A DNA stretch of 64,000 bases, taken from contig NZ_PDKC01000001.1 of the NCBI RefSeq assembly GCF_004116495.1, positions 62,001-126,000 on the forward strand, given 5' to 3'. The position numbers were made by a program, and so were the translations under genes. Positions 45,140 to 54,468 of this stretch are shown here, piece by piece. Within the stretch, counting starts at the first letter, position 1. Each line of letters begins with the position of its first letter. Source of the stretch: Arcobacter sp. CECT 8985. GTDB lineage: Bacteria; Campylobacterota; Campylobacteria; Campylobacterales; Arcobacteraceae. Under the pieces are notes generated by a model that did not search any database, was not told where the DNA came from, and worked only from the letters and a program-made list of their open reading frames with translations.

Positions 45140-45788
45140 TTTTATATCCTAATCCTCTATGTGAGATAATGAAATCTTTATGTGTTTTTAATCTAATTTT
45201 TCTGATATACATTCTTATATCTGCATTATTAATCTCTTTTCCTTCCCAAACATTTTCCCTAATATTTTCAATATCACAAAAGATATTTGGATTACTAATT
45301 AGAAACTCAACTAACTCTTTTTCTTTTATACTTAAATCTATTTGTTTATTATCTTTTTTCAAAATACCAGCTGAGATATCAAATGAATAACCATTTTCTA
45401 ATTGGTTTATTTTTTCCATATTTATATTATATACTGTTTGCAAAATTGTATTTATTCTTAACTCTAACTCTTTTAACTCAAAGGGCTTTTTTAAATAATC
45501 CTTACAACCTAATTGATAACCTATTGTTATATTATCAATATCAACAAGAGAAGTAGTAATAATAATAGGAGTATTGTTATTTATATCTTTTAAATATTTA
45601 ATAACTTCATGTCCATTTAATTTTGGTACTTTTATATCTAAAATTGCAAGATAGTATTTATTATCAACAATTGCTTCTAAAGCAGATTGTCCATCATAAA
45701 AACTATCTACAATAAAACCACTATCTTCTAAATACTCTTTTATACTTTCATTATAATTATAATCATCTTCTAATAGTAATATTTTCAT
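45123..45788 (-). CDS. OmpR-family response regulator of the psr cluster
   Basis: A 221-residue DNA-binding regulator. The receiver domain (1-118) has the acidic pair ED at 7-8, phospho-acceptor D51 in LAILDIKVP, the switch Thr/Ser in IITTS, and the Lys of YLKKPF. The winged-helix effector domain follows (about 125-221), ending YIRKIRLKTHKDFIISHRGLGYKIV. Such regulators bind tandem direct repeats about 11 bp apart; two such pairs lie in the psrA promoter region. Downstream of psrC past a hairpin. Confidence 0.9.
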   Translation of the reverse strand: MKILLLEDDYNYNESIKEYLEDSGFIVDSFYDGQSALEAIVDNKYYLAILDIKVPKLNGHEVIKYLKDINNNTPIIITTSLVDIDNITIGYQLGCKDYLKKPFELKELELRINTILQTVYNINMEKINQLENGYSFDISAGILKKDNKQIDLSIKEKELVEFLISNPNIFCDIENIRENVWEGKEINNADIRMYIRKIRLKTHKDFIISHRGLGYKIVISN

Positions 45789-45802
45789 AATATTAGTATA
45801 CT

Positions 45803-45829
45803 ATTAGAGAGATTAAAAATCTCTCTAAT
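45803..45829 (-). terminator. Intercistronic hairpin between psrC and the regulator gene
   Basis: ATTAGAGAGATT and AATCTCTCTAAT form a stem with a very small loop. No T-run follows on the minus strand, so partial termination, giving less regulator than enzyme, is more likely than a full stop. Confidence 0.6.
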
Positions 45830-45830
45830 T

Positions 45831-46805
45831 TCATAGTACTCCTGTAAAAATTTGGCCTGCGTATACAATATAAAATCTCAATAAAATAACTCCAATTAAT
45901 ACAACTACTGAGTTAAATAAAATGAATTTAACTTTATAATCATGATTTTTTAATGCAGTAAGTGCGATTAAAACAGGTGTTACTAATCCAACAGCAATTA
46001 CTCCAACCCAAAAAACAAGTGCCCAGTTTCCAATACTTAGTGCTTGAATTGCAGATATTTTTGATGCTCCGCCTGAATAAAACATTCCAACAAATAGTAA
46101 AAGTAATAAAGGAATTTCAAGCATAATAACTCTTAAATCAAGCATTAATAGATATTTTATACTCTCTTTATTTATACTACTTTTGAAAAATAACATTCCA
46201 ACTAAAATATTCCCTGCAATTCCTGCTGAGATTCCAGAAGCTAGAAATAGTATTGGTAATATAGGAGAGTTCCACATAGGAATACTCATATTTGCAGATA
46301 ATAAGAAACCTGTATATGCTCCTACAATTAGTGCCAAGAAAAACAGAACATACTCTATTTTTTTTGCATATTTTGAAAATGATTTTACAAAACTAACTAT
46401 TGGATAAAAAATTGACAATAATGAATTTTTTTTGATTACATCTTCAAAAATCAATGCTGTAAAAACCAATGACAAAGGTGTATATAAAAACAGTGCAATT
46501 ACACCAAGTGTCATAACTGATTCAAAATTATAACTAATTAATAACCAATAAAAAGACAAAGGTTTACCTAAATCTAAAATCAAAAGACCTAATCCAACAA
46601 TAATTGTAAGAGGTGAAATTAATGCACCTGCTTTAATCATTGCATCCCAAATTGTTGATGTTTCTTTATCATGTCTATTCCATTTTACTAATAAAGCAAT
46701 AATAATAGAACCTGCACTTGCACCTGCTAAAAATAGATACACTGCAATTGGCCATGGCCAATTAATAACATCATATTGAGCCATACTTCCCCATACATTA
46801 TTCAT
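45831..46805 (-). CDS. psrC: NrfD/PsrC-like membrane subunit of polysulfide/thiosulfate reductase
   Basis: A 324-residue integral membrane protein with eight to nine helices, without heme ligands in the usual cytochrome b spacing. WPWPIAVYLFLAGASAGSIIIALLV near the start is the NrfD/PsrC quinone-site region. It would oxidise menaquinol and hand electrons to the Fe-S subunit. Its start overlaps the psrB stop by 8 bp. The name is by family resemblance; related complexes reduce tetrathionate or sulfite. Confidence 0.78.
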   Translation of the reverse strand: MNNVWGSMAQYDVINWPWPIAVYLFLAGASAGSIIIALLVKWNRHDKETSTIWDAMIKAGALISPLTIIVGLGLLILDLGKPLSFYWLLISYNFESVMTLGVIALFLYTPLSLVFTALIFEDVIKKNSLLSIFYPIVSFVKSFSKYAKKIEYVLFFLALIVGAYTGFLLSANMSIPMWNSPILPILFLASGISAGIAGNILVGMLFFKSSINKESIKYLLMLDLRVIMLEIPLLLLLFVGMFYSGGASKISAIQALSIGNWALVFWVGVIAVGLVTPVLIALTALKNHDYKVKFILFNSVVVLIGVILLRFYIVYAGQIFTGVL

Positions 46806-47367
46806 AACTTACTCCTTTTTTATTAGGAACAAATGCAAGTTGTGGTTTAGTTCCTAAGTCTGCTTTAGGATATAAAAGATTACACTCTTTTGCTTTTTGA
46901 TATACAGCTGATTTTGTATCATTTATATCTCCAAACACTAATGCATCAGTTGGACAAACTGTTACACATGCTGGATTTAGTCCTTTTGAAACTCTATTTG
47001 AAAAACAAAAAGTACATTTATCTATATTTTTTGTTATAGGATTAACAAATCTTGCTTCATAAGGACATGCAACAACACAGTATTTACAAGAAACACATAA
47101 ACTGTGATCTATTTGAACTAATCCATCTTTTGTTTGAAAAGATGCTCCTGTAGGACAAACTGTAACACATGGTGCATCTTTACACATTACACATGAGTGT
47201 CTATTCATATCTGTTTTTAGATTAGGAAATTTACCTTTTGTTTCAATTCGAACTTGTAATCTAAATACATCATCTGGTACATCATTTTCACTTCTACATG
47301 CAACACTACAAGCTTGACAACCTATACATAAATTTTCATCGTGTATCATTCTAAAATTTTTTTTCAT
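46798..47367 (-). CDS. psrB: 4Fe-4S ferredoxin-type subunit of polysulfide/thiosulfate reductase
   Basis: A 189-residue electron-transfer protein. Four Cys clusters are visible: CIGCQACSVAC near residues 15-25, CVMCKDAPCVTVCPTG, CVSCKYCVVACPYEARFV, and CTFCFSNRVSKG...ACVTVCPTDAL, enough for four [4Fe-4S] clusters as in PsrB/DmsB. No Tat signal, so it is exported by association with PsrA. Lies 11 bp downstream of psrA. Confidence 0.88.
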   Translation of the reverse strand: MKKNFRMIHDENLCIGCQACSVACRSENDVPDDVFRLQVRIETKGKFPNLKTDMNRHSCVMCKDAPCVTVCPTGASFQTKDGLVQIDHSLCVSCKYCVVACPYEARFVNPITKNIDKCTFCFSNRVSKGLNPACVTVCPTDALVFGDINDTKSAVYQKAKECNLLYPKADLGTKPQLAFVPNKKGVSYE

Positions 47368-47378
47368 AATAAACCCTT

Positions 47379-49673
47379 TTAAACTCTAGTGATTTTCACA
47401 CCAATATTTGTAATCATCGTTGAACAAACTGGAGCAGTTTTTAAAGATAAAAGTTTACCTTGACATGTACCTTTACCATTGGCTCTTTTTAACTCTTTTG
47501 AATCTCTATCAAATCCCATATATACAAAAAGTGTATCTGGTCTAATAGCTTCTGTTACGAATACTGTGGCTTTCTCTTTTCCAATATCATTTTCTAAGAA
47601 AATTTTATCTCCTGTTTTTATATTCTCTTTTTTTGCTGTAATTGGATTTACCCAAACTGGATTATCACTCATTAACATATTTAAAAAAGGAATATTTTGA
47701 GTATGCCCATTTGTATGAAGTGCTGTTTTACCAGAAGTAATAATATATGGATAGCCATTTTGAACATCCATATCATGATCTGCTGGAACTCCATAACCTG
47801 GAAATGCATCTTCTACATTTTGTGCAAATAATTCTATTTTTCCACTTGGTGTTTTAAATTTAATCATTTTTGTAAATAACCCATCTTTATCTAAGTTTGA
47901 TGCAGCTGTTGGATATTTTTTTACAAATTCATCTACATATTTTTTTTCTCTATAAAATAATGCAGGAACACCAAAAGAAACATAACCATCTTTTGCAAGT
48001 TTTTCTAAAAGTTTAATATTACCTTTTGCTTGGTGTGCTCTAAAGCCATTTATGTTATTCCATTTGTATGCAGAATCAATTTTTAATCTTTTTGCAAGTT
48101 CTCTAAAAATCTCATAATTAGTTAATGTTTTATTTATTGGTTCAACTACTTTATTTCTCATCATATAAGCTGGTGCTTTAGATGAAACATCATGAATTCC
48201 TTCATCTCTTTCTAAATAAGTAGCTTCTGGAAGTACAACATCTGCCATTTGTGCAGTTTCAGACATATAAACATCATTTACAACAATTAAATCAAGTTGA
48301 TTCATTGCCTCTTTCATTTTTTGTGGGTTTGCAACAGTTTGAAGAGGATTAGTTCTTGTCATTATCCAAGCTTTTACTTCATATGGTTTTTTTGATAATA
48401 TAGCTTCTGGAAGATCTGGTAAAACTCCATATTTTCTTGAAACAAAAATATTTTTACCCTCTTGACTTGCATTATCAATTCTTAAATCTTTTATAATTTT
48501 TATATGTTTATCTGGATTACCAATAGTTGGAACAATATTTTTATTTGCAATTTTATTTACAGTTTTTGCTTTTTTACCAAAAAATAATCCACCCTCTTTT
48601 TCAAGGTTTCCCATTAGTGCATTTGCTACTAAGATAGCTCTTGTTCTTTGAAACTCACTTTGACCAGTTGTTGTTTTGTGACCCCAATCAATGATACATT
48701 TTGGTGCTGCTTGATAGATCTCATTTGCAACTTTTTCAGCAACTTGTGCTTTAATTCCAGTAATTTTCTCTTGCCATTGAGGAGTTGTTGTTTTTGTACT
48801 TTTAATTAACTCATCAATTCCAACTGTATAGTTTTTTACAAACTCTTTATCATATTTACCATCTCTTAACCAAACATGAATTAATGATAATATAAATGCT
48901 AAATCTGTTCCTGGTTTTACACTGTGCCACTCATCTGCTTTTGAAGCAACAATTGAAAATCTTGGATCTAATACTACTAATTTACAATCATCTTTATTAA
49001 CTGCTTTTGCAAACTTTTTAGTTTTACTAACAGCAATTCCTTCAAATAAATTATGTCCAAAATTTAATATATATTTTGCATTTGAAAAATCTCTTTTTAA
49101 TCCAGACCCATAAGTATGGTGGAATGCAACTTTATATGTAATTGGACATGTTGAGACATGGGAAAATAAATTAGGACTCCCAAATAGACTAGAAAAAGTT
49201 GCTAAATGATGAAATTGCTCACCTGTTTTTGCTGAAAATATAACAGATTTTGCACCATGATCTTTTTTTATTTTATTCAATTTTTTAGTAATAAAATTAA
49301 AAGCTTCATCATAAGAAACTACCATCCATTTATCTTCACCTCTTTTTCCTACTCTAATAAGAGGTTTTACTAATCTTTGTTTATCATACAGCTGTGAATG
49401 ACCAGATCCACCCCTTGCACAAATTGACGTGTTCATACCTTTTGAATTACTATTCCCTTGAATAAAAGTAACTTTACCTTTTTCAACTTTCGCTTCAATC
49501 TGACATCTACTACTACACATTTCACAGTAAGTATATACACTCTTATTAGAGCCATCAAATACAGGAGAATCTAGAGAACCTAGTTTACCCGCCATACAAG
49601 ATGTACCTGCTGCAAAAACTGCAGTAGAAGCAGTAGTTTTAAGAAAATCTCTTCTTGTATAAGTACTACTCAT
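47379..49673 (-). CDS. psrA: Molybdopterin catalytic subunit of polysulfide/thiosulfate reductase, Tat-exported
   Basis: A 764-residue periplasmic catalytic subunit. A Tat signal TRRDFLKTTASTAVFAAG opens the protein. The [4Fe-4S] motif YCEMCSSRCQIEAKV lies near residues 49-63 and its last Cys in TSICARGGSG. The Mo-bis-MGD domains follow, with a Cys in HVSTCPITYK as likely Mo ligand and the C-terminal cofactor domain GKTALHTNGHTQNIPFL. The length agrees with PsrA/PhsA (about 760) and not with TtrA (about 1000). Substrate polysulfide or thiosulfate is inferred, not proven. First gene of the cluster. Confidence 0.85.
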   Translation of the reverse strand: MSSTYTRRDFLKTTASTAVFAAGTSCMAGKLGSLDSPVFDGSNKSVYTYCEMCSSRCQIEAKVEKGKVTFIQGNSNSKGMNTSICARGGSGHSQLYDKQRLVKPLIRVGKRGEDKWMVVSYDEAFNFITKKLNKIKKDHGAKSVIFSAKTGEQFHHLATFSSLFGSPNLFSHVSTCPITYKVAFHHTYGSGLKRDFSNAKYILNFGHNLFEGIAVSKTKKFAKAVNKDDCKLVVLDPRFSIVASKADEWHSVKPGTDLAFILSLIHVWLRDGKYDKEFVKNYTVGIDELIKSTKTTTPQWQEKITGIKAQVAEKVANEIYQAAPKCIIDWGHKTTTGQSEFQRTRAILVANALMGNLEKEGGLFFGKKAKTVNKIANKNIVPTIGNPDKHIKIIKDLRIDNASQEGKNIFVSRKYGVLPDLPEAILSKKPYEVKAWIMTRTNPLQTVANPQKMKEAMNQLDLIVVNDVYMSETAQMADVVLPEATYLERDEGIHDVSSKAPAYMMRNKVVEPINKTLTNYEIFRELAKRLKIDSAYKWNNINGFRAHQAKGNIKLLEKLAKDGYVSFGVPALFYREKKYVDEFVKKYPTAASNLDKDGLFTKMIKFKTPSGKIELFAQNVEDAFPGYGVPADHDMDVQNGYPYIITSGKTALHTNGHTQNIPFLNMLMSDNPVWVNPITAKKENIKTGDKIFLENDIGKEKATVFVTEAIRPDTLFVYMGFDRDSKELKRANGKGTCQGKLLSLKTAPVCSTMITNIGVKITRV

Positions 49674-49702
49674 TTTGAATCCTTTATTTATTTGTTAAAA
49701 GA

Positions 49703-49795
49703 ATCTTAATCTTTAAAAGTAAATTTTATGTAAATTTTAAATTGATTTTAAATATTTTTTTAATTTACTTTAAATTTACTCAATACTTTTATAAT
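49703..49795. promoter_or_regulatory. Mirrored direct-repeat operators in the psrA/radical-SAM divergent promoter
   Basis: On the plus strand GTAAATTTTAT (49719-49729) is followed directly by GTAAATTTTAA (49730-49740). On the minus strand GTAAATTTAAA (49779-49769) is followed by GTAAATTAAAA (49768-49758). Each pair has an 11-bp period. Exactly 10 bp separate the outer end of each pair from a candidate -10 box: TAAGAT (49708-49703, toward psrA) and TATAAT (49790-49795, toward the radical SAM gene). The period and position suit OmpR-family activators overlapping the -35 region. Confidence 0.7.
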
Positions 49796-49814
49796 TTCAT
49801 AAAAGGAGTTAGAA

Positions 49815-51083
49815 ATGATTAACAATATTAAAGATGTACTAATAAATAATCTTATAAATAGTACGGTAAATAAAGCTTTTGATTCTTCTGTAAAAATAAT
49901 AAAAACATCAAAAGAGGATAATAAATTTAATCATTTAAATAAAGATGCTTCTTATTTATTATATATTCATATTCCATTTTGTGATAATTTATGTCCTTTT
50001 TGTACATTTCATAAATATAAATATGACCATAAAAAATCTATTAAATACTTTAAAAATTTAAGAAAAGAGATTAGAGTATTAAAATCATATAACACAAAAA
50101 TTGATTCTATATATATTGGAGGAGGAAGTCCTTTAATAAATGAAGTTGAGATAATTAAAACAATAAAACTTTTAAAAGAGTTATTTGATGTTGATGATAT
50201 ATCTTGTGAAACGGATCCTAATCATATTGAATTAGAAACTGTAAAAAAATTAAAAGGTTTAGTAAAAAGATTATCAATTGGTGTACAAAGCTTTGATAAT
50301 GAGATATTAAAAAAACTAAGTAGATATGATAGATTTGGAAATGATAAAGAATTAATAAGAAAAATCAAAAATATAACAAGAATTCTTCCTATTACAAATG
50401 TTGATTTGATATTTAATCTTCCAAATCAAACTGAAGCTTCATTGAGAAAAGATTTAGAAATTGCTAAAAATTTAGAAGTAGAACAAATCACAACATACCC
50501 TCTTATGAGTTCTACATTAAATAGTAAATTCATAAATAGATTTCAAGCAAATCAAAATAAAGAAAAATTTTATTACTTGATTTGTGATATTCTAAAAGAT
50601 TATCATATGAATAATATGTGGTCATTTTCTAAAGAGTGTGTAGAGATATTAAATGATGAATATGTATCAAATCACAATGAATACATTGGACTTGGAAGTG
50701 GTGGTTTTAGCTATTTAGAAGGTAATTTATTTGTAAATAGTTATGATTTAGACAATTATGAAAAATTACTAAATAAAAGAAAAGATACAATAATTGCAAA
50801 AAGTACTTTTAATAAAAAAGAGGTAATTCAATATTACTTTTTATGTACTTTATTTTCTGGTTCTTTTAATATAAAAAAATATTATGAAACCTTTAATATA
50901 GATTTAGAAAAATATTTAAAAAAAGAGCTATTTTTAATTAAAAAACTTGATTTTGTTTATGAAAAAGAAGATGTATTATACCTTACAAAAAAAGGACAAT
51001 ATGTACTTACTGTAATCATGGCTAATTTCTATTCCAAAATGGATAAAGTTAGAGCTATATTTAAAAGTGGACAAATAGTTTAA
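49815..51083 (+). CDS. HemN/HemW-like radical SAM protein divergent from psrA
   Basis: A 422-residue cytosolic protein. The radical SAM CxxxCxxC motif is in IHIPFCDNLCPFCTFHKY near residues 54-71. YIGGGSPLI, RLSIGVQSFDNEILKKLSR and the C-terminal HNEYIGLGSGGFSYLEG follow the HemN/HemW family pattern. It could be a coproporphyrinogen dehydrogenase, a heme chaperone, or another heme-related enzyme; HemN proper usually has further signatures I do not see. AAAAGGAG precedes the ATG. It shares a mirrored promoter with psrA, suggesting coexpression. Confidence 0.7.
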   Translation: MINNIKDVLINNLINSTVNKAFDSSVKIIKTSKEDNKFNHLNKDASYLLYIHIPFCDNLCPFCTFHKYKYDHKKSIKYFKNLRKEIRVLKSYNTKIDSIYIGGGSPLINEVEIIKTIKLLKELFDVDDISCETDPNHIELETVKKLKGLVKRLSIGVQSFDNEILKKLSRYDRFGNDKELIRKIKNITRILPITNVDLIFNLPNQTEASLRKDLEIAKNLEVEQITTYPLMSSTLNSKFINRFQANQNKEKFYYLICDILKDYHMNNMWSFSKECVEILNDEYVSNHNEYIGLGSGGFSYLEGNLFVNSYDLDNYEKLLNKRKDTIIAKSTFNKKEVIQYYFLCTLFSGSFNIKKYYETFNIDLEKYLKKELFLIKKLDFVYEKEDVLYLTKKGQYVLTVIMANFYSKMDKVRAIFKSGQIV

Positions 51084-51090
51084 AATAGTA

Positions 51091-51121
51091 CTCTTAAGTT
51101 TTGGCTAGTAAAACTTAAGAG
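51091..51121. terminator. Bidirectional terminator between radical SAM gene and rodA
   Basis: CTCTTAAGTTTT and AAAACTTAAGAG form a perfect 12-bp stem with a 7-nt loop between the two convergent stop codons. Confidence 0.75.
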
Positions 51122-51123
51122 AA

Positions 51124-52230
51124 TTATAGTTTTCTTTCAAAATCATACATATCTTTAAATCTAAAAGCTAAAAGATTTTCTAAAATTGCAAATAAAACTA
51201 CAAAATTAATAAAGGAGCTTCCTCCATATGAAAACATAGGAAGAGGTAATCCTACAACAGGTGCAAACCCTATAACCATAAGTATATTTACACTCATATT
51301 AAAAAAGACTAATAGCCCAAGTCCTGAAGCAAAAGTTCTAATGACATAATCATCTTTATAATAATAATTCATAAGTAATAAGTGAAAAACAATAAAGCAA
51401 TAAATTAAAATAAGTCCCATTGCTCCTAAAAATCCATATCTTTCTACAAAAAATGCAAAAATAAAATCACTAGTAGCAATTGGTAAAAATTTAAGTTGAG
51501 TCTGTGTAGCTTCATCACTATCTTTTCCAGTTAATCCACCTGAACCAATTGCAATAATTGATTGTTGTACGTGATAACTTGGCTTTTCTGATATGAAATC
51601 TTTTATTCTTTTCTTTTGATAATCTTTTATTAAATATGTATAACTTAAAGGTGAACTAACTGCAATTATAAAAAATATCATTGCCCAAATTTTCCAATTT
51701 ACACCAATTACAAATAAAATGCCATATCCTACTAAAAGTAAAACTAATGCAGTTCCTAAATCAGGTTCAATAGCTATAAGAAAAAAAGGTAAAAGGATAT
51801 AAATAGAAAAATAAATAAATTCTTTTAATCCATAACCTCCCCTTGGTGGAGGATTATTATGAATTAAATATCCCAGCATTAAAATAAATACTGGTTTAAT
51901 TATTTCAGAAGGTTGTATTGTAGAACTAACAAATGGTAAGCTCAGCCACCTCTTAGCCCCAAGCCGTGATTCACCCCAAAATTCAACAGCTGCTAATAAA
52001 AATACACCTAGCCAATAACATAAAGGTATTAATCTTATATATTTTCTAATTGGAAGAAAAAACACTCCTAGAAAAAATGGTATAGATAATGAAAAATATA
52101 TAAGTTGTTTATTGGCTAATGCATCATTATTTTCACTTATCAAATGGTATGATAATAGTATTAATGGTAAAATTAAAATTATAATTAAATAATCAAAATG
52201 AGATACAATTCTTTTGTCAAATAAACGCAT
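51124..52230 (-). CDS. rodA: RodA, SEDS peptidoglycan polymerase
   Basis: A 368-residue membrane protein with about ten helices; polymerises lipid II for cell elongation together with a class B PBP. Conserved SEDS stretches are IQPSEIIKPVFILMLGYLI, AIEPDLGTALVLLLVGYGILFVIG, ERYGFLGAMGLILIY, and GLPLPMFSYGGSSFI near the end. RodA rather than FtsW is suggested by the length and by the SRLGAKRWLSLP segment. Divergent from the RluA-type gene with a 19-bp gap. Confidence 0.9.
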   Translation of the reverse strand: MRLFDKRIVSHFDYLIIILILPLILLSYHLISENNDALANKQLIYFSLSIPFFLGVFFLPIRKYIRLIPLCYWLGVFLLAAVEFWGESRLGAKRWLSLPFVSSTIQPSEIIKPVFILMLGYLIHNNPPPRGGYGLKEFIYFSIYILLPFFLIAIEPDLGTALVLLLVGYGILFVIGVNWKIWAMIFFIIAVSSPLSYTYLIKDYQKKRIKDFISEKPSYHVQQSIIAIGSGGLTGKDSDEATQTQLKFLPIATSDFIFAFFVERYGFLGAMGLILIYCFIVFHLLLMNYYYKDDYVIRTFASGLGLLVFFNMSVNILMVIGFAPVVGLPLPMFSYGGSSFINFVVLFAILENLLAFRFKDMYDFERKL

Positions 52231-52249
52231 TATGAAAGAGTAGCAAAAT

Positions 52250-53236
52250 ATGGATAAAAATTTTATTGTTTTTGAAACAAATAGACTAGATAAATTTCTT
52301 TCGTTGCATATTGATGCATCAAGAAACCAAATTGAACAACTAATAAAAAAAGGATTTGTTAAAGTAGATAATAAGCAAACTACGAAAACAGGGCTTAAAT
52401 TAAAACAAAATCAAAAGATAGATGTAAGTTTTCCAGAAGTTGAATTAAATAAAAGAAAAGATGAAGATTTTATAAAAGAGTCTTTAAAAGATAAAGAAGT
52501 AAAAGTAATATATGAAGATGAACATATTCTTGTTGTTAACAAACCTTATAATTTGACTGTGCATGATGCACCAAGTGTAAAAGATGCAACATTGGTTGAT
52601 TGGTTAAAACTAAAAAATATTTCATTATCAACAATAAGTGGTGAAGAAAGACATGGCATTGTACATAGACTAGATAAAGGTACAAGTGGAGTAATGGTAG
52701 TAGCTAAGACAAATGAAGCACATATTAACTTATCAAAGCAGTTAGAAGATAAAACTATGGGTCGATATTATCTTGCCATTATTGATCTTCCATTAAAAGA
52801 AAATATAATAATTGAAAAACCAATTGCAAGAAATCCAAATAATAGATTAAAAATGGCAATAGTTGAAAATGGTAAATTTGCAAAATCAGCATTTAATAAA
52901 ATTGCCCTTAGTAAAAATGAAAAATATGAGCTTATTGCTGCAAAACTTTTTACAGGAAGAACCCATCAAATAAGAGTTCATATAAGTTCGATAAATAGGC
53001 ATATAATAGGTGATAATTTATATGGTTTTAAGGGCGAATTAAATAAAATAAATAGATTTTATCTGCATGCTTATAGTTTATATTTAAATCACCCTATCAC
53101 AAACAAACAAATGAACTTTAAAGCAGATATACCAAACGATATGAACAATTTTTTTACACAATATTTTAATACGGAGAATTTTGATGAACAACTTGATGAA
53201 AATAACATCATCTCTAGCTTTAGCACTTTTAATTAG
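52250..53236 (+). CDS. RluA family pseudouridine synthase
   Basis: A 328-residue RNA-modifying enzyme. An S4 RNA-binding domain (about residues 11-60, NRLDKFLSLHIDASRNQIEQLI) precedes the catalytic domain. The catalytic Asp lies in HGIVHRLDKGTSGVMVVAK near residues 136-154. GRTHQIRVH and HRHIIGD-like motifs are present. The exact tRNA or rRNA target (RluC/RluD-like) is not assigned. The FN3 lipoprotein gene starts 53 bp before its stop. Confidence 0.88.
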   Translation: MDKNFIVFETNRLDKFLSLHIDASRNQIEQLIKKGFVKVDNKQTTKTGLKLKQNQKIDVSFPEVELNKRKDEDFIKESLKDKEVKVIYEDEHILVVNKPYNLTVHDAPSVKDATLVDWLKLKNISLSTISGEERHGIVHRLDKGTSGVMVVAKTNEAHINLSKQLEDKTMGRYYLAIIDLPLKENIIIEKPIARNPNNRLKMAIVENGKFAKSAFNKIALSKNEKYELIAAKLFTGRTHQIRVHISSINRHIIGDNLYGFKGELNKINRFYLHAYSLYLNHPITNKQMNFKADIPNDMNNFFTQYFNTENFDEQLDENNIISSFSTFN

Positions 53237-54464
53237 TGGTTGTAGTTATAAAGGTGACATGATGTCAGCAGATAAGCCAAAGATAGATGATTCACTTGAA
53301 GTGGTTGATTCTAACTCAATTAGATCAATAAGTGATATTAATGCAATTGCTTTTGAATGGCAAAAAGTTGATGATAGCAGAGTTACGGGGTATAACTTTT
53401 ATAGAGCAAATTTACAAAAAGATGGAACTAAATTAAAATTAATTGATACAATTGAAAACAAATATTCAACACATTATGTTGATAAAAATGTAAAACCAAA
53501 TACAAAATATGTTTATAAAATTTCAAGTGCAACAAATAGTGATGTTGAATCAAAAACTACAAAAGATTATGTTGTTTCAACTTTAGATATACCAGAAGGT
53601 GTTAGCTTTATCCAAGCTATATCAAACCTTCCAAGACAAATAAAGATTATTTGGAGACCACATACAAATGAAAGAATCTCTTATTATAAAATTTATAGAA
53701 GTTCACCGCAAACAAGTGAATGGGATGAAATAGCTGAAGTTGATGGAAGATTACAAGCAGAGTATATTGATACTGATTTAAAAGATAATGTAGTTTATAA
53801 CTATAAAGTTGTAGCTTATACTTTTGATGATATTCCTACAAAACCAAGTGAAATCGTAAAAGCACAAACAAAACCATTACCAGCTGGAATTTATACTTTA
53901 AAAGCATCAAATGACCAGCCAAGAAAAATTATTTTAAATTGGCAACCTTCTGAATCATCAGATGTAATTAAATATAATATTTATAGAAGTAGTGATGCTA
54001 CAAGTGGATTTTCTTTATTAAAAATTGTTAGTGCTAAAACACTAACTTATGATGATTTTATAAATGAAGATGGAAAAATCTACTTTTACAAAGTATCATC
54101 AGTAGATAAAGACAATTTAGAAAGTAATCTTAATGTAAATGCAGCAATGGGTTCAACTTTACAAAAAGTTGCAAAACCAATCATGACATTGGCACAAATT
54201 CAAGGTGAAAAAGCTATTTTAAATTGGCAAAGTGCAGATAGAAGAACTGTAAGTTATAATGTTTATAAAACAGTTAAAAATGGTTTTTTTGATAAAAAAA
54301 CAGTTAAAATAACTGGAATTAAAGCCTTAAGATATGAAGATAAAGATATCGTAAGAGGAGTAAAATATAGTTACGCAATTCAAGCAGTTGATGAAAATGG
54401 AATAGCTTCAGAAAAAACAAAAGAGACAGAATTAATATTACCAAAATTAAGAGAGTTAAAATAA
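53184..54464 (+). CDS. Lipoprotein with tandem fibronectin type III domains
   Basis: A 426-residue lipoprotein. SSLALALLISGCSYKG is the signal with lipobox Cys near residue 21. Four repeats of about 90 residues follow, each with a W-containing strand and Y(N/K)FYR/YKIYRSS segments, as in fibronectin type III domains (for example FEWQKVDDSRVTGYNFYRA, IIWRPHTNERISYYKIYRS). ATG 53184 is preferred over the TTG three bases earlier. A GGAG site precedes. An outer-membrane surface or cell-division scaffold role is possible, since ftsEX follow. Confidence 0.75.
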   Translation: MNNLMKITSSLALALLISGCSYKGDMMSADKPKIDDSLEVVDSNSIRSISDINAIAFEWQKVDDSRVTGYNFYRANLQKDGTKLKLIDTIENKYSTHYVDKNVKPNTKYVYKISSATNSDVESKTTKDYVVSTLDIPEGVSFIQAISNLPRQIKIIWRPHTNERISYYKIYRSSPQTSEWDEIAEVDGRLQAEYIDTDLKDNVVYNYKVVAYTFDDIPTKPSEIVKAQTKPLPAGIYTLKASNDQPRKIILNWQPSESSDVIKYNIYRSSDATSGFSLLKIVSAKTLTYDDFINEDGKIYFYKVSSVDKDNLESNLNVNAAMGSTLQKVAKPIMTLAQIQGEKAILNWQSADRRTVSYNVYKTVKNGFFDKKTVKITGIKALRYEDKDIVRGVKYSYAIQAVDENGIASEKTKETELILPKLRELK

Positions 54465-54468
54465 ATAT

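Noticed and set aside
47379-49673. Tetrathionate reductase TtrA
   Set aside because: The protein is about 760 residues, while TtrA is about 1000; size and motifs fit PsrA/PhsA better.
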